A stretch of 13,928 nucleotides of DNA from Streptomyces katrae (GTDB taxonomy: Bacteria; Actinomycetota; Actinomycetes; Streptomycetales; Streptomycetaceae): NCBI RefSeq assembly GCF_000717655.1, contig NZ_JNZY01000075.1, forward strand, positions 1 to 13,928, given 5' to 3'. The notes beneath the pieces were generated by a model. It worked only from the letters and a program-made list of their open reading frames with translations, made no database searches and was not told the origin of the DNA. A program made the translations under genes and the position numbers. The number at the start of each line of letters is the position of its first letter. The stretch's first letter is position 1. Of this stretch, positions 6,117 through 11,731 are shown piece by piece.

Positions 6117-6383
6117 TCAGGCAGCGGGGTCGTCGTCCTCGGGTGCGTCGTGGTCTTCGTCGCCGACGAGCGGGTAGCCGGCGGTGCGGAGTCGGTCGGC
6201 GAGGTCGTTGCAGTCGATGCCGCCGACGTCGTTGGACTCGATGACGTAGTCGGTGACGATCTGCATGACGGGGGCCACCGCTTCCCAGGCGTGGTTGTTG
6301 AGCAAGAGGTTGGCCTCGTAGCGGTTCAGGCCGGCCTCGTGGAAGGCGTTGTAGGCGGCGGTGCGGGCGGGCAGCTCGGTCAT
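6117..6383 (-). CDS. Small acidic hypothetical protein
   Basis: This 88-aa protein starts with MTELPARTAAYNAFHEAGLN and is helical and acidic; its last 15 residues are nearly all Asp, Glu, Pro and Ala. The opening helix with N-R-Y-E-A-N-L-L-L is of a kind seen in small phage proteins. The ATG shares one base with the stop of the upstream gene (TGATG), which fixes the start; the longer frame to 6677 is low-complexity arginine/proline translation. I do not recognise the family. The acidic tail could mimic DNA or bind a basic partner, but that is speculation. Confidence 0.75.
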   Translation of the reverse strand: MTELPARTAAYNAFHEAGLNRYEANLLLNNHAWEAVAPVMQIVTDYVIESNDVGGIDCNDLADRLRTAGYPLVGDEDHDAPEDDDPAA

Positions 6384-6709
6384 CAGGCAACCTTTCGGGC
6401 GGGTCGGCGGTTTGCCGGTTGGCGGATGGCGGCGGCGAGGTCGGCGTAGTGCCGGGCAGCAGCGGCAGGGCTGGTGGCCGAGGTTCGGAGCCGGGCGGTG
6501 GGGCGCCGGCCGCCACCGAGGCAGGGGGTGCGGTCCGGGTCGCCGGGGATCCGGTGGACACGGAGGGTGCCGTCGGCGTTGAGGGCTCGGGACTGCCCGC
6601 ACCAGGAGCAGGAGGCGCGGGGGGTGTACGGGTTGGCGGTGCGGGGTCGGGGGCCGCCGAAGCTGCCGTCGGGCCACTCCTCGGCAAGGACCCGCTCAAG
6701 GGCGCTCAC
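6383..6709 (-). CDS. Small putative zinc-binding phage protein
   Basis: The protein has 108 aa. The start (VSALERVLAEEWPDGSFGGP) is followed by Cys34-x2-Cys37, His52 and Cys63 (CSWCGQ, VHRIPG, TPCLGG), which could form one zinc site. The C-terminal third is a basic Ala/Arg-rich helix (AAAARHYADLAAAIRQ) and tail that may bind nucleic acid. The GTG start overlaps the stop of the upstream DUF4326 gene by 4 bases. I recognise the general type (small actinophage protein with a CxxC...H...C set) but no function. Confidence 0.78.
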   Translation of the reverse strand: MSALERVLAEEWPDGSFGGPRPRTANPYTPRASCSWCGQSRALNADGTLRVHRIPGDPDRTPCLGGGRRPTARLRTSATSPAAAARHYADLAAAIRQPANRRPARKVA

Positions 6710-7170
6710 CGGTCGCCCTCGATGCCATTGGCCACCTCGAGCAGTACGTCGGCGTGGCAGAGCTGACCGAGGGCGCACCGGCAGGCGAGGTCGTAGCCGG
6801 CGAGTTCGGCCCGAACGGCTTCAGCTGTGAGCCGAGGCATTCCCTGCCTCCAGACGAAGAGCCGGGCGGTGGGCTCGGTGAGGGCCTTGCGGTACAGGTC
6901 GACGCACTCGCGGCGGGTCATGTACCGGCTGGTGTGGCTGGTGATCCGGCCGTCGGCGTGCTTGTACGGGTGGTGGTGGCCGTCGGCGCTGATGCGGGTC
7001 TCCAGCTCCCAGGGGCTGCCGTCGAGGGCGGGGACTCGGGCGAGTGCGCTGGTGGTCCGCCAGCGCCAGGGGGTGGCGTACTCGCTGCCGGGGCCGACAT
7101 AGATCGTGTTCGGGGGCGGGCGCCAACCCCGGACGGGCGGGCGGTGGATGCGGCACGGGGTGAGGTTCAT
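6706..7170 (-). CDS. DUF4326 domain protein (copy 2)
   Basis: The protein has 154 aa. It shows the DUF4326 ends: CRIHRPPVRGWRPPPNTIYV (6-25), GSEYATPWRW (28-37), DLYRKALTE (91-99), and the signature AGYDLACRCALGQLCHADVL (124-143) with Cys130, Cys132, Cys138 and His139. It carries an insert of about 40 residues (45-85, WELETRISADGHHHPYKHAD) that copy 1 lacks, with a His cluster that could bind metal. The two copies are clearly paralogous but far apart in sequence, so this is not a recent duplication. The ATG overlaps the stop of the zinc-finger gene (ATGA). Confidence 0.86.
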   Translation of the reverse strand: MNLTPCRIHRPPVRGWRPPPNTIYVGPGSEYATPWRWRTTSALARVPALDGSPWELETRISADGHHHPYKHADGRITSHTSRYMTRRECVDLYRKALTEPTARLFVWRQGMPRLTAEAVRAELAGYDLACRCALGQLCHADVLLEVANGIEGDR

Positions 7171-7481
7171 GCGGCGTTTCCTCCGGCTTCGATACGGCGG
7201 GCGGGGTGGATGTCTCCGAGGGGTCGGCCGTCGGGGGTGCGGCATTCGGTGCCGGGGGCGACCTGGCAGGTGGTGCAGACGGCGGTGGCGATGGCGTGGG
7301 CTTCGAGGCGGGCTGCGCAGGGGGCGAGGCGTTGTACGCGGGTCCGGCCGGTGCGGGTGGTGCAGCGCATGTCGGGGGCGGCGGCGCAGTGCGGGCAGCG
7401 GACGGCGAGCGCGGGATGCCGGGGCGGGCGGCCCTGGCGGAGGCTGGCGGGCATCGGGGCGGAGCGGGGGCGGTCGGTCAT
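7167..7481 (-). CDS. Tandem phage zinc-finger protein
   Basis: The protein has 104 aa with a basic, Pro-rich start and two zinc fingers of the kind found in actinophage and Streptomyces proteins (C-P-x-C-x-A-x-P-x-x-x-C-R-T-x-x-G-R, then H-x-A-R). Finger 1 is Cys29-x2-Cys32-x7-Cys40 with Cys55 in place of the last His. Finger 2 is Cys69-x2-Cys72-x7-Cys80 with His92. Such fingers are believed to bind DNA. It lies directly downstream of the DnaC-like gene, overlapping it by 4 bases (ATGA), so it may help at the replication fork or act in regulation. The family pattern is clear; the role is inferred. Confidence 0.82.
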   Translation of the reverse strand: MTDRPRSAPMPASLRQGRPPRHPALAVRCPHCAAAPDMRCTTRTGRTRVQRLAPCAARLEAHAIATAVCTTCQVAPGTECRTPDGRPLGDIHPARRIEAGGNAA

Positions 7482-8221
7482 GCCGCACCTCGCCGACGCC
7501 GGCTCGGGCCTTCCATCGGAACGATGTGGGTGATCTCGCGGAGCCTGTCCGCAATTCGCTCCCCGAGCTTGTCGGTGAGGTCGGGGCCCTGCTTGACACC
7601 GTTCCTGTCCACGGCGGAAAGGGCGGGCAAGTTGCTGGTGATCAGCGTCGGCAAGGATTCGTTGTAGCGCTCGTTCAGGAGCCGGTACGTCGCTTCCTCG
7701 GTGAACTCGCTGATCTTCTCGGTGCCGAGGTCGTCGATCAGAAGCAGCGGGATCTTCTTCAACCGCTTCACCTCGTACTCGGTGCCGCGCTCGCTGCCGC
7801 CAGGTCGCATCAGGGCGTACATGTCTGGGGCGGTGATCGCGATGACCTCGTAGCGCTCGGGCCCGGCTTCGGCGATGCGGCGCAGGGCGCCGTAGGACTG
7901 GTGGGTCTTTCCGGTGCCGAACGATCCGGTCAGCAGCACGAAGCCGGCGGAGCGGGGATCGACCGCGACCCGGTCGGCCCAGGCCTGGAGGTCGGGGTGG
8001 GTGCAGCTGGCGTTCTGGTACCGGTACGGGGTGGCCGACTCCCAGCGAGTGAGTGCCCAGTTGGCACGGCGCTTGCGGTGGTACTCCGGGTGGCCGGGCT
8101 CGTCTTCGGCGGGGGCGTCGTCGATCGGGCCGGGCTCGACGTGGTCGAGGCCGCGGGCGGCAAGGGCTCGTTGGAGTCGGGCGGTGAGGTTGCCGCCGAA
8201 CGCGGGACTGGGTTCGGGCAT
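7478..8221 (-). CDS. DnaC/IstB-like AAA+ helicase loader
   Basis: The protein has 247 aa, the usual size for DnaC-like loaders. Its AAA+ core has Walker A GSFGTGKT (99-106), Walker B LLLIDD (159-164), sensor 1 TSN (195-197), and GERIADRLRE (220-229) with arginines at the finger position. The N-terminal about 90 residues, with an FGGNLTARLQRALAARG helix, would bind the replicative helicase. It begins 2 bases after the stop of the replisome-organizer gene, with no good ribosome site, so translation is coupled. It would place host DnaB on DNA opened by the organizer at the iteron region, as lambda P does; this is inferred. IstB of insertion sequences has the same ATPase, but there is no transposase gene beside it. 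Confidence 0.9.
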   Translation of the reverse strand: MPEPSPAFGGNLTARLQRALAARGLDHVEPGPIDDAPAEDEPGHPEYHRKRRANWALTRWESATPYRYQNASCTHPDLQAWADRVAVDPRSAGFVLLTGSFGTGKTHQSYGALRRIAEAGPERYEVIAITAPDMYALMRPGGSERGTEYEVKRLKKIPLLLIDDLGTEKISEFTEEATYRLLNERYNESLPTLITSNLPALSAVDRNGVKQGPDLTDKLGERIADRLREITHIVPMEGPSRRRRGAA

Positions 8222-8223
8222 GG

Positions 8224-9204
8224 TCAGAATCCGTTCGCGTAGTTGGCGTTCGGGTTGAGCCGGAATGGCTGGTGCTTGCGGCTGTCGACGACGTGGAGGT
8301 CGGGCCGGCCGTCGGGCGCAGGCTCGGGGTATTCGTCGTGGTAGCGCTCGTTGGCGAGCCAGTTGGCCGGGTAGCTCGTGTACTGCTGGTCCTTGCCGGC
8401 AACTTCTCGGGCGTAGGACTGCGCCTTGGAGACCATGAGGGCGGGCTCGACTCCGCGGCGGATGGCAGCGATCCACTCGGTCTTGGCCTTAGCCATGTGG
8501 ATCTTCTTGGGGTAGTTGCTCCAGAAGGCACCGAAGGCGGAGAGATGATCCTCGTCGGCTTGTTGGCTGCCGATCACGGCGACGGAGGAAGAAGTGTTCT
8601 TCAACCCCGTTTTCTTCTCCCAGTGTTCTTCTTTAGACGTACCACCGTGTGGTACGTCGGAGTGAGCTGCGCGGATGCCTGTTTCCGCAGGTGGGACCGA
8701 CGTGCCAGTAGGTGGTACGTCGGGCTGAGCTGCGTCGATGCCTGTTTCCGCAGGTCGCTCCGACGTACCAGCGTCTGGTACGTCGGTGGCGCCCTCCGAC
8801 GTACCACCGTGTGGTACGTCGGACTGACCTGCGGTTTCTTGCGTTTGTGCAGGTGGGACCGACGTACCGGCATGTGGTACGTCGGGCTGAGCTGCGGAAA
8901 CGTCCTGCACGACGAGCACGGTGGCGTGCAGGCCGCCCTCAAGGAGCTCGCGTTCGGACTGCAGGTAGCCGTACTTCTTCAGCTCGGCGAAGGCGGCGCG
9001 GAACTGGCGGCGGCCGGGGCTGTCCTTGCCGTGCTTGGCGACCGAGGCCTGCCACATGTCGTCGCAGGTGGTCTTCCACCCGTCGGGCCGGCTGAGGAGC
9101 TCGACGAGGATGCCGCGGGCCATGTGGCTCATGCGGTCGTCACGCACGGTGGCGTTGGGGACCTGAAGGAAGTCCTTCGTCAGCCTGCTGTGGCGGATCC
9201 TCAC
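8224..9204 (-). CDS. Replisome organizer / phage replication initiator with internal iterons
   Basis: The protein has 326 aa. Residues 1-95 are a winged-helix DNA-binding domain (ATVRDDRMSHMARGILVELL, then FRAAFAELKKYGYLQSER). Residues 104-192 form a Pro/Ala/Gly/Thr-rich linker with five D-V-P-x-x-G-T-S blocks (starting at 108, 129, 141, 162 and 183), encoded by five DNA palindromes. Residues 222-292 are the conserved C-terminal domain of phage replication proteins (FGAFWSNYPKKIHMAKAKTE, then QYTSYPANWLANERYHDEY). It should bind the origin and recruit the DnaC-like loader encoded next. The start is a GTG with only a weak ribosome site, inside a 32-bp sequence repeated at 9824-9855. Domain order matches lambda O. 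Confidence 0.88.
   Translation of the reverse strand: MRIRHSRLTKDFLQVPNATVRDDRMSHMARGILVELLSRPDGWKTTCDDMWQASVAKHGKDSPGRRQFRAAFAELKKYGYLQSERELLEGGLHATVLVVQDVSAAQPDVPHAGTSVPPAQTQETAGQSDVPHGGTSEGATDVPDAGTSERPAETGIDAAQPDVPPTGTSVPPAETGIRAAHSDVPHGGTSKEEHWEKKTGLKNTSSSVAVIGSQQADEDHLSAFGAFWSNYPKKIHMAKAKTEWIAAIRRGVEPALMVSKAQSYAREVAGKDQQYTSYPANWLANERYHDEYPEPAPDGRPDLHVVDSRKHQPFRLNPNANYANGF
8589..8635. other. AT-rich tract next to the iterons (candidate DNA-unwinding element)
   Basis: The bases 8581-8635 are about 55% A+T by my count, against roughly 30% around them. The tract is rich in T and C on the plus strand and contains the decamer AGTGTTCTTC twice (8593-8602 and 8622-8631) with a TTTTCTTCT run between. 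It directly abuts the first palindrome and lies on the side of the helicase-loader gene, where lambda also has its AT-rich element. Codon choice is relaxed here (Lys, Asn and Glu codons). Unwinding function is inferred. Confidence 0.6.
8636..8883. repeat. Five palindromic iterons inside the initiator gene (candidate replication origin)
   Basis: Five 23-bp units lie at 8636-8658, 8699-8721, 8762-8784, 8798-8820 and 8861-8883. The consensus has 10-bp arms GACGTACCAC and GTGGTACGTC around 3 bases, mostly CGT. Units 1 and 4 are perfect and identical; unit 3 is perfect with a compensated change (ACCAG/CTGGT); units 2 and 5 have two arm mismatches each. Spacings are 63, 63, 36 and 63 bp, all multiples of three. 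The spacers of units 1-2 and 2-3 share 19 identical bases (8674-8692, 8737-8755), so the array grew from a 63-bp tandem unit. I infer binding sites for the encoded initiator, that is, an origin within the gene. Confidence 0.8.
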
Positions 9205-9233
9205 GAGGCGTCTTCTCTCTGACTGATGCGGAT
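9202..9233 (-). repeat. Duplicated leader, copy 1 (before the initiator gene)
   Basis: This 32-bp stretch, including the GTG start of the initiator gene, matches 9824-9855 at 28 of 32 positions. The shared core on the minus strand is CAGAGAGAAGACGCC, then T or C, then CGTG. A TAG lies just upstream in both copies (9238-9240 and 9865-9867). The pair brackets the third GIY-YIG gene. Confidence 0.75.
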
Positions 9234-9250
9234 ACGACTAGGTGCGGCAG

Positions 9251-9826
9251 CTACCGGCTGGCCTTCTGGTTGAGGTAGGGCTTGTGCCTTCTCAGGAGCC
9301 GGTCCTCAAGGCGGTAGGCGTGCTCTCGGTCGTCGCACGGATGCGCCTGCCAGCGGATGAACCGCTTGCCGTTCTTGTGGTGGGCGGTCATCCGGGCGCT
9401 GAACTTGTCCGTTGAGCCGACGTAGCAGGGCTCGTTCGCGTCGTCGAACAGGACGTAGACGACGGGGACTCCGTAGATCGGTCGTGGAGCGCCGTCGGGA
9501 ATGGGGTGCTCGCCGACCCAGCTGCCTTCAGGCCCGTTGGGGAGGTGCTTGGCGATCTGGGAGAGCCGCTTCCAGGAGACGCCGACGATCTCGTCCCAGG
9601 CGGTCATTCGCCCCGACATCTCCAGGCTTCGGATCTCCAGGAGGGCGATGCAGAGCTGGTGCTGGGTGATCGATCCGGTTCGGTACTCGGTTCCGATCCG
9701 GTGGAGGACTTGCGCGAGGGCTTCGTGCCGCGCGGCGGCGAGTCGGGCTTCCTTCTCCTGGATGAGCCGTATGTGCTGGAGCGTCGAAGCGAGCGAGCCT
9801 GCCAACGGATCCGGGATGCGTTCCAC
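9251..9826 (-). CDS. GIY-YIG nuclease family protein upstream of the initiator gene
   Basis: The protein has 191 aa from the GTG at 9826, which lies in the same leader context as the start of the initiator gene. Residues 15-95 are helical (LQHIRLIQEKEARLAAARHE, and SITQHQLCIALLEIRSLEM), perhaps a DNA-binding or regulatory part. Residues 120-190 are a GIY-YIG domain: VVYVLF (122-127), CYVGST (134-139), Arg145 as the catalytic arginine, Glu174 in YRLEDRLLRRHKPYLN, and Asn186. All key residues are present. The gene sits between two copies of a 32-bp leader, which suggests that it was inserted there, as mobile GIY-YIG genes often are in phages. The frame is open far upstream but overlaps the next gene. 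Confidence 0.85.
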   Translation of the reverse strand: MERIPDPLAGSLASTLQHIRLIQEKEARLAAARHEALAQVLHRIGTEYRTGSITQHQLCIALLEIRSLEMSGRMTAWDEIVGVSWKRLSQIAKHLPNGPEGSWVGEHPIPDGAPRPIYGVPVVYVLFDDANEPCYVGSTDKFSARMTAHHKNGKRFIRWQAHPCDDREHAYRLEDRLLRRHKPYLNQKASR

Positions 9827-9855
9827 GGGGCGTCTTCTCTCTGGCTGGTGCGGGT
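9824..9855 (-). repeat. Duplicated leader, copy 2 (before the GIY-YIG gene)
   Basis: This is the partner of 9202-9233, with 28 of 32 identical positions, and includes the GTG of the GIY-YIG gene. It also lies just below the TAG stop of the gene at 9865-10275. The conserved purine-rich AGAGAGAAGA on the minus strand may serve as the ribosome site in both copies. Confidence 0.75.
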
Positions 9856-9864
9856 GGTGGTCGG

Positions 9865-10275
9865 CTAGGCGGCGGCGGCGCGGCGGCGGGCTCGGCGGGC
9901 ACGCTGTGCAGCGATGACGGGTTCCCTGCAGTCGCGGCACCGGCAGCCGAGGCAATAGCCATTGCTGCCGTGGTCCCGGCCGCCGAGGTCGATCGGTGCG
10001 GCCTCCGGCTTGGGGGCCGGCCAGCCGCGGGACTTCCAGTCCGAAACGGTTCCGGGGTCGGAGGCGACGAGTCGGCCGATGGTCGCGAAGTCGTAGCCGC
10101 GCTCGTCCAAGAGGCGCGCGGCGTGGATCTTTTCCGGGACCGTGAGCGGGGTGGGCTCGGCGTTGATGGCGCGTTCGATGGCAATGAGGTCGAGGTCGCC
10201 GTCGCAGGTGACGGTGGTGGAGGGGTAGAGGCGGGCAGCAGGGGCGGCGCCTGCGCGGTTTCCGGCGATGGTCAT
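9865..10275 (-). CDS. HTH protein with C-terminal Cys-cluster
   Basis: The protein has 136 aa. Residues 45-85 form a helix-turn-helix (VPEKIHAARLLDERGYDFAT, then IGRLVASDPGTVSDWKSRGW), the type in which a region-4-like helix reads DNA. Residues 100-134 carry HGSNGYCLGCRCRDCREPV with Cys108, Cys111, Cys113 and Cys116, followed by a strongly basic Arg/Ala tail. The tight C-x2-C-x-C-x2-C-R cluster with G-Y before it is common in small actinophage proteins and probably binds zinc. It is a likely DNA-binding regulator. The ATG overlaps the stop of the upstream HTH gene by 4 bases. No exact family name is known to me. Confidence 0.8.
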   Translation of the reverse strand: MTIAGNRAGAAPAARLYPSTTVTCDGDLDLIAIERAINAEPTPLTVPEKIHAARLLDERGYDFATIGRLVASDPGTVSDWKSRGWPAPKPEAAPIDLGGRDHGSNGYCLGCRCRDCREPVIAAQRARRARRRAAAA

Positions 10276-11066
10276 GCCGCGGCCTCCATCTGGGTCTTGC
10301 GGTACAGGGCCAGGGCACGCTGGAGGCCGTCGCGGGTGACACCGAGCCGGGCGGCGATCTGCTCCCGACTGTGGCCCTGACGCTCGAGCTCGAGGCAGTC
10401 CTCGCCGAGCGCGATGTAGCGGGGCACGTCTTCGACAGCCGCCGGAAGGGCGTCAGGGTCGTCGATCTGGTCGTCGTCCCAGGCTGCGGGCAGGCTCCAC
10501 TGGTGGCCTCGGGCCCGGGACTGGGCGCGGGACTTCGATGCGGGCAGTACGCCGTGCTCAAGGGGTTCGAGGTTCCACAGTTCGTCGTAGAGGGCGGCGA
10601 CGGCGCGGGCGAGGCGGGCGGTGATGCGGGGCCGTTCGCCGCGGAGGATCTTGTTCATGTACGTCTCGAACATGTCGAGACGTGCGGCAAGTACGGGCGC
10701 CGGCCAGCCGACGGCGACGAGGGCCTGGAGTCGACGTCCGGTGCCGACGCCGGGGACGAACGCCTCGTCGGCGACGTCCTTCCAGGTGGGCCGGACGGCG
10801 AGGATGGCGTTTGCGATCTCAGTGCGGACGCGCTGCGGAATGTGCCCGTTCGCCCCGTAGGTGAGGCCGCTGACGGTGCCCCAGGGAACGTTCCCCAGCT
10901 CTGCGATCCGCTTCAGGGTTACGCCCTGGCCGCGGAGGTCGGCCATGTAGTCGCGGACGGGGCTGGCGTCGGTGAACGGCTGCCAGCGGCCCTCGGCGAT
11001 GGCCTGCCGCCGGCGTTCCTGGCGTCGGTTGCGTGCTGCCTTAAAAGCGGCGGTCTCGGCGGTCAC
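10272..11066 (-). CDS. Multi-HTH phage regulatory or DNA-binding protein
   Basis: The protein has 264 aa. Three segments look like helix-turn-helix units: residues 37-70 (VTLKRIAELGNVPWGTVSGL), residues 109-145 (RRLQALVAVGWPAPVLAARL, with DMFETYMNKILRGERPRIT after it), and residues 217-256 (GHSREQIAARLGVTRDGLQR). The start is very basic (ARNRRQERRRQAIAEGRW). A central region (160-215) is variable and acidic. The GTG start overlaps the upstream stop by 4 bases. The H-I-P-x-R-V segment after HTH 1 is also seen in actinophage regulators of this size. It could bind several tandem operator sites, but I cannot name its target. Confidence 0.8.
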   Translation of the reverse strand: MTAETAAFKAARNRRQERRRQAIAEGRWQPFTDASPVRDYMADLRGQGVTLKRIAELGNVPWGTVSGLTYGANGHIPQRVRTEIANAILAVRPTWKDVADEAFVPGVGTGRRLQALVAVGWPAPVLAARLDMFETYMNKILRGERPRITARLARAVAALYDELWNLEPLEHGVLPASKSRAQSRARGHQWSLPAAWDDDQIDDPDALPAAVEDVPRYIALGEDCLELERQGHSREQIAARLGVTRDGLQRALALYRKTQMEAAA

Positions 11067-11335
11067 TGGTCTTCCTCCGTCCGGCGGGTCTGGTGGGGGA
11101 TGGTGTTGCGGGGATGGCACGGGGTCTGCAGCCAGGCTTCGAGGAGGGCGACTTCCCGCTGCTTGCGGCGGTCGGCTGCGTCTTCGGCGACGGTGGTTTC
11201 GGTGCGGGCGGCCTTGCGGGCGGTCCGCTGGAAGCGGCTGTTGCGGCGGATCCACCAGTCGAGGGCTTTGGAGGCGAGCCAGATCAGGCCGATCGCGGTG
11301 GCGAGGCAGGCGCCGACGGCCTCGGTCTCGGTCAT
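11063..11335 (-). CDS. Small single-pass membrane protein
   Basis: This 90-aa protein begins with MTETEAVGACLATAIGLIWL and has one hydrophobic segment at residues 7-28, followed by WWIRRNSRFQRTARKAAR. Positive charges right after the segment suggest that the C-terminal part stays in the cytoplasm. The cytoplasmic part is helical and charged (RRKQREVALLEAWLQTP). The ATG overlaps the upstream stop (ATGA). I do not recognise it. Confidence 0.75.
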   Translation of the reverse strand: MTETEAVGACLATAIGLIWLASKALDWWIRRNSRFQRTARKAARTETTVAEDAADRRKQREVALLEAWLQTPCHPRNTIPHQTRRTEEDQ

Positions 11336-11697
11336 GCGGCGGCCCTCTTGGCGGCGTCCCGGCCGGCAGCGATCCCGCGGGCCTTGTCGGTGAGCTGCCA
11401 GACGGAGATCCGGTGGGCGTGCGTGCTGTCGAGGGAGGACGGGACCACGCGGCCCGTGTGCTCGATCAGGCCTCCAAGGCGAAGGCTGTTGATCGCGGCG
11501 CCGAGGAAACCGTGGCCGAGCTCCGGGAGCAGGTCGCGGATGTCGTTGGCGGAGAACTCGGTGTGGCGGGTGCCGATGTGGAGGACGGCCTGCTCGACGA
11601 GGAACTGGTCCCAAGAGGACCGCTCGGCTATCTCCTCGAGGAGGAAGTCCTTGGCGGCGGAGGCGTGGCGTTCGGCGACGGTGAGGCGACGGGTCAT
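11332..11697 (-). CDS. Winged-helix-like hypothetical protein
   Basis: The protein has 121 aa. It has a first helix (ERHASAAKDFLLEEIAERSS), then AVLHIGTRHTEFSANDIRDL with LLPELGHGFLGAAINSLRLG, which reads like a winged helix with F-S-x-N-D-I-R as the first HTH helix and N-S-L as the recognition helix. A wing (GGLIEHTGRVVPSSL) and a final strand (RISVWQLTDKA) follow. This organisation is common in phage early proteins that precede replication genes. The ATG at 11697 has AGAGGA upstream and no overlapping gene before it, so it starts a new transcriptional or translational unit after a hairpin. Confidence 0.8.
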   Translation of the reverse strand: MTRRLTVAERHASAAKDFLLEEIAERSSWDQFLVEQAVLHIGTRHTEFSANDIRDLLPELGHGFLGAAINSLRLGGLIEHTGRVVPSSLDSTHAHRISVWQLTDKARGIAAGRDAAKRAAA

Positions 11698-11731
11698 GGC
11701 GGTGGTCCTCTCACGTGCGGTTCACTGGGGT

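Noticed and set aside
5706..6449. Open frame of 247 codons on the plus strand, rich in Val, Gly and Ala
   Set aside because: It is a GC-rich shadow of the deoxyribosyltransferase-like gene and the small acidic gene; no motif or ribosome site supports it.
7478..8221. IstB-type transposition helper, and hence an insertion sequence
   Set aside because: There is no IstA-like transposase and there are no terminal inverted repeats. The gene is coupled to a replisome organizer, so a helicase loader is the better call.
7106..8242. Open frame of 378 codons on the plus strand, rich in Arg and Gly
   Set aside because: It is the antisense of the DnaC-like gene and the zinc-finger gene, both of which have clear motifs.
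8636..8883. CRISPR-like array of regularly spaced palindromic repeats
   Set aside because: The units lie in frame inside a well-supported gene, all spacings are multiples of three, spacers are similar to each other rather than unique, and there are no cas1 or cas2 genes. The Cas4-like nuclease nearby is better read as a phage exonuclease.
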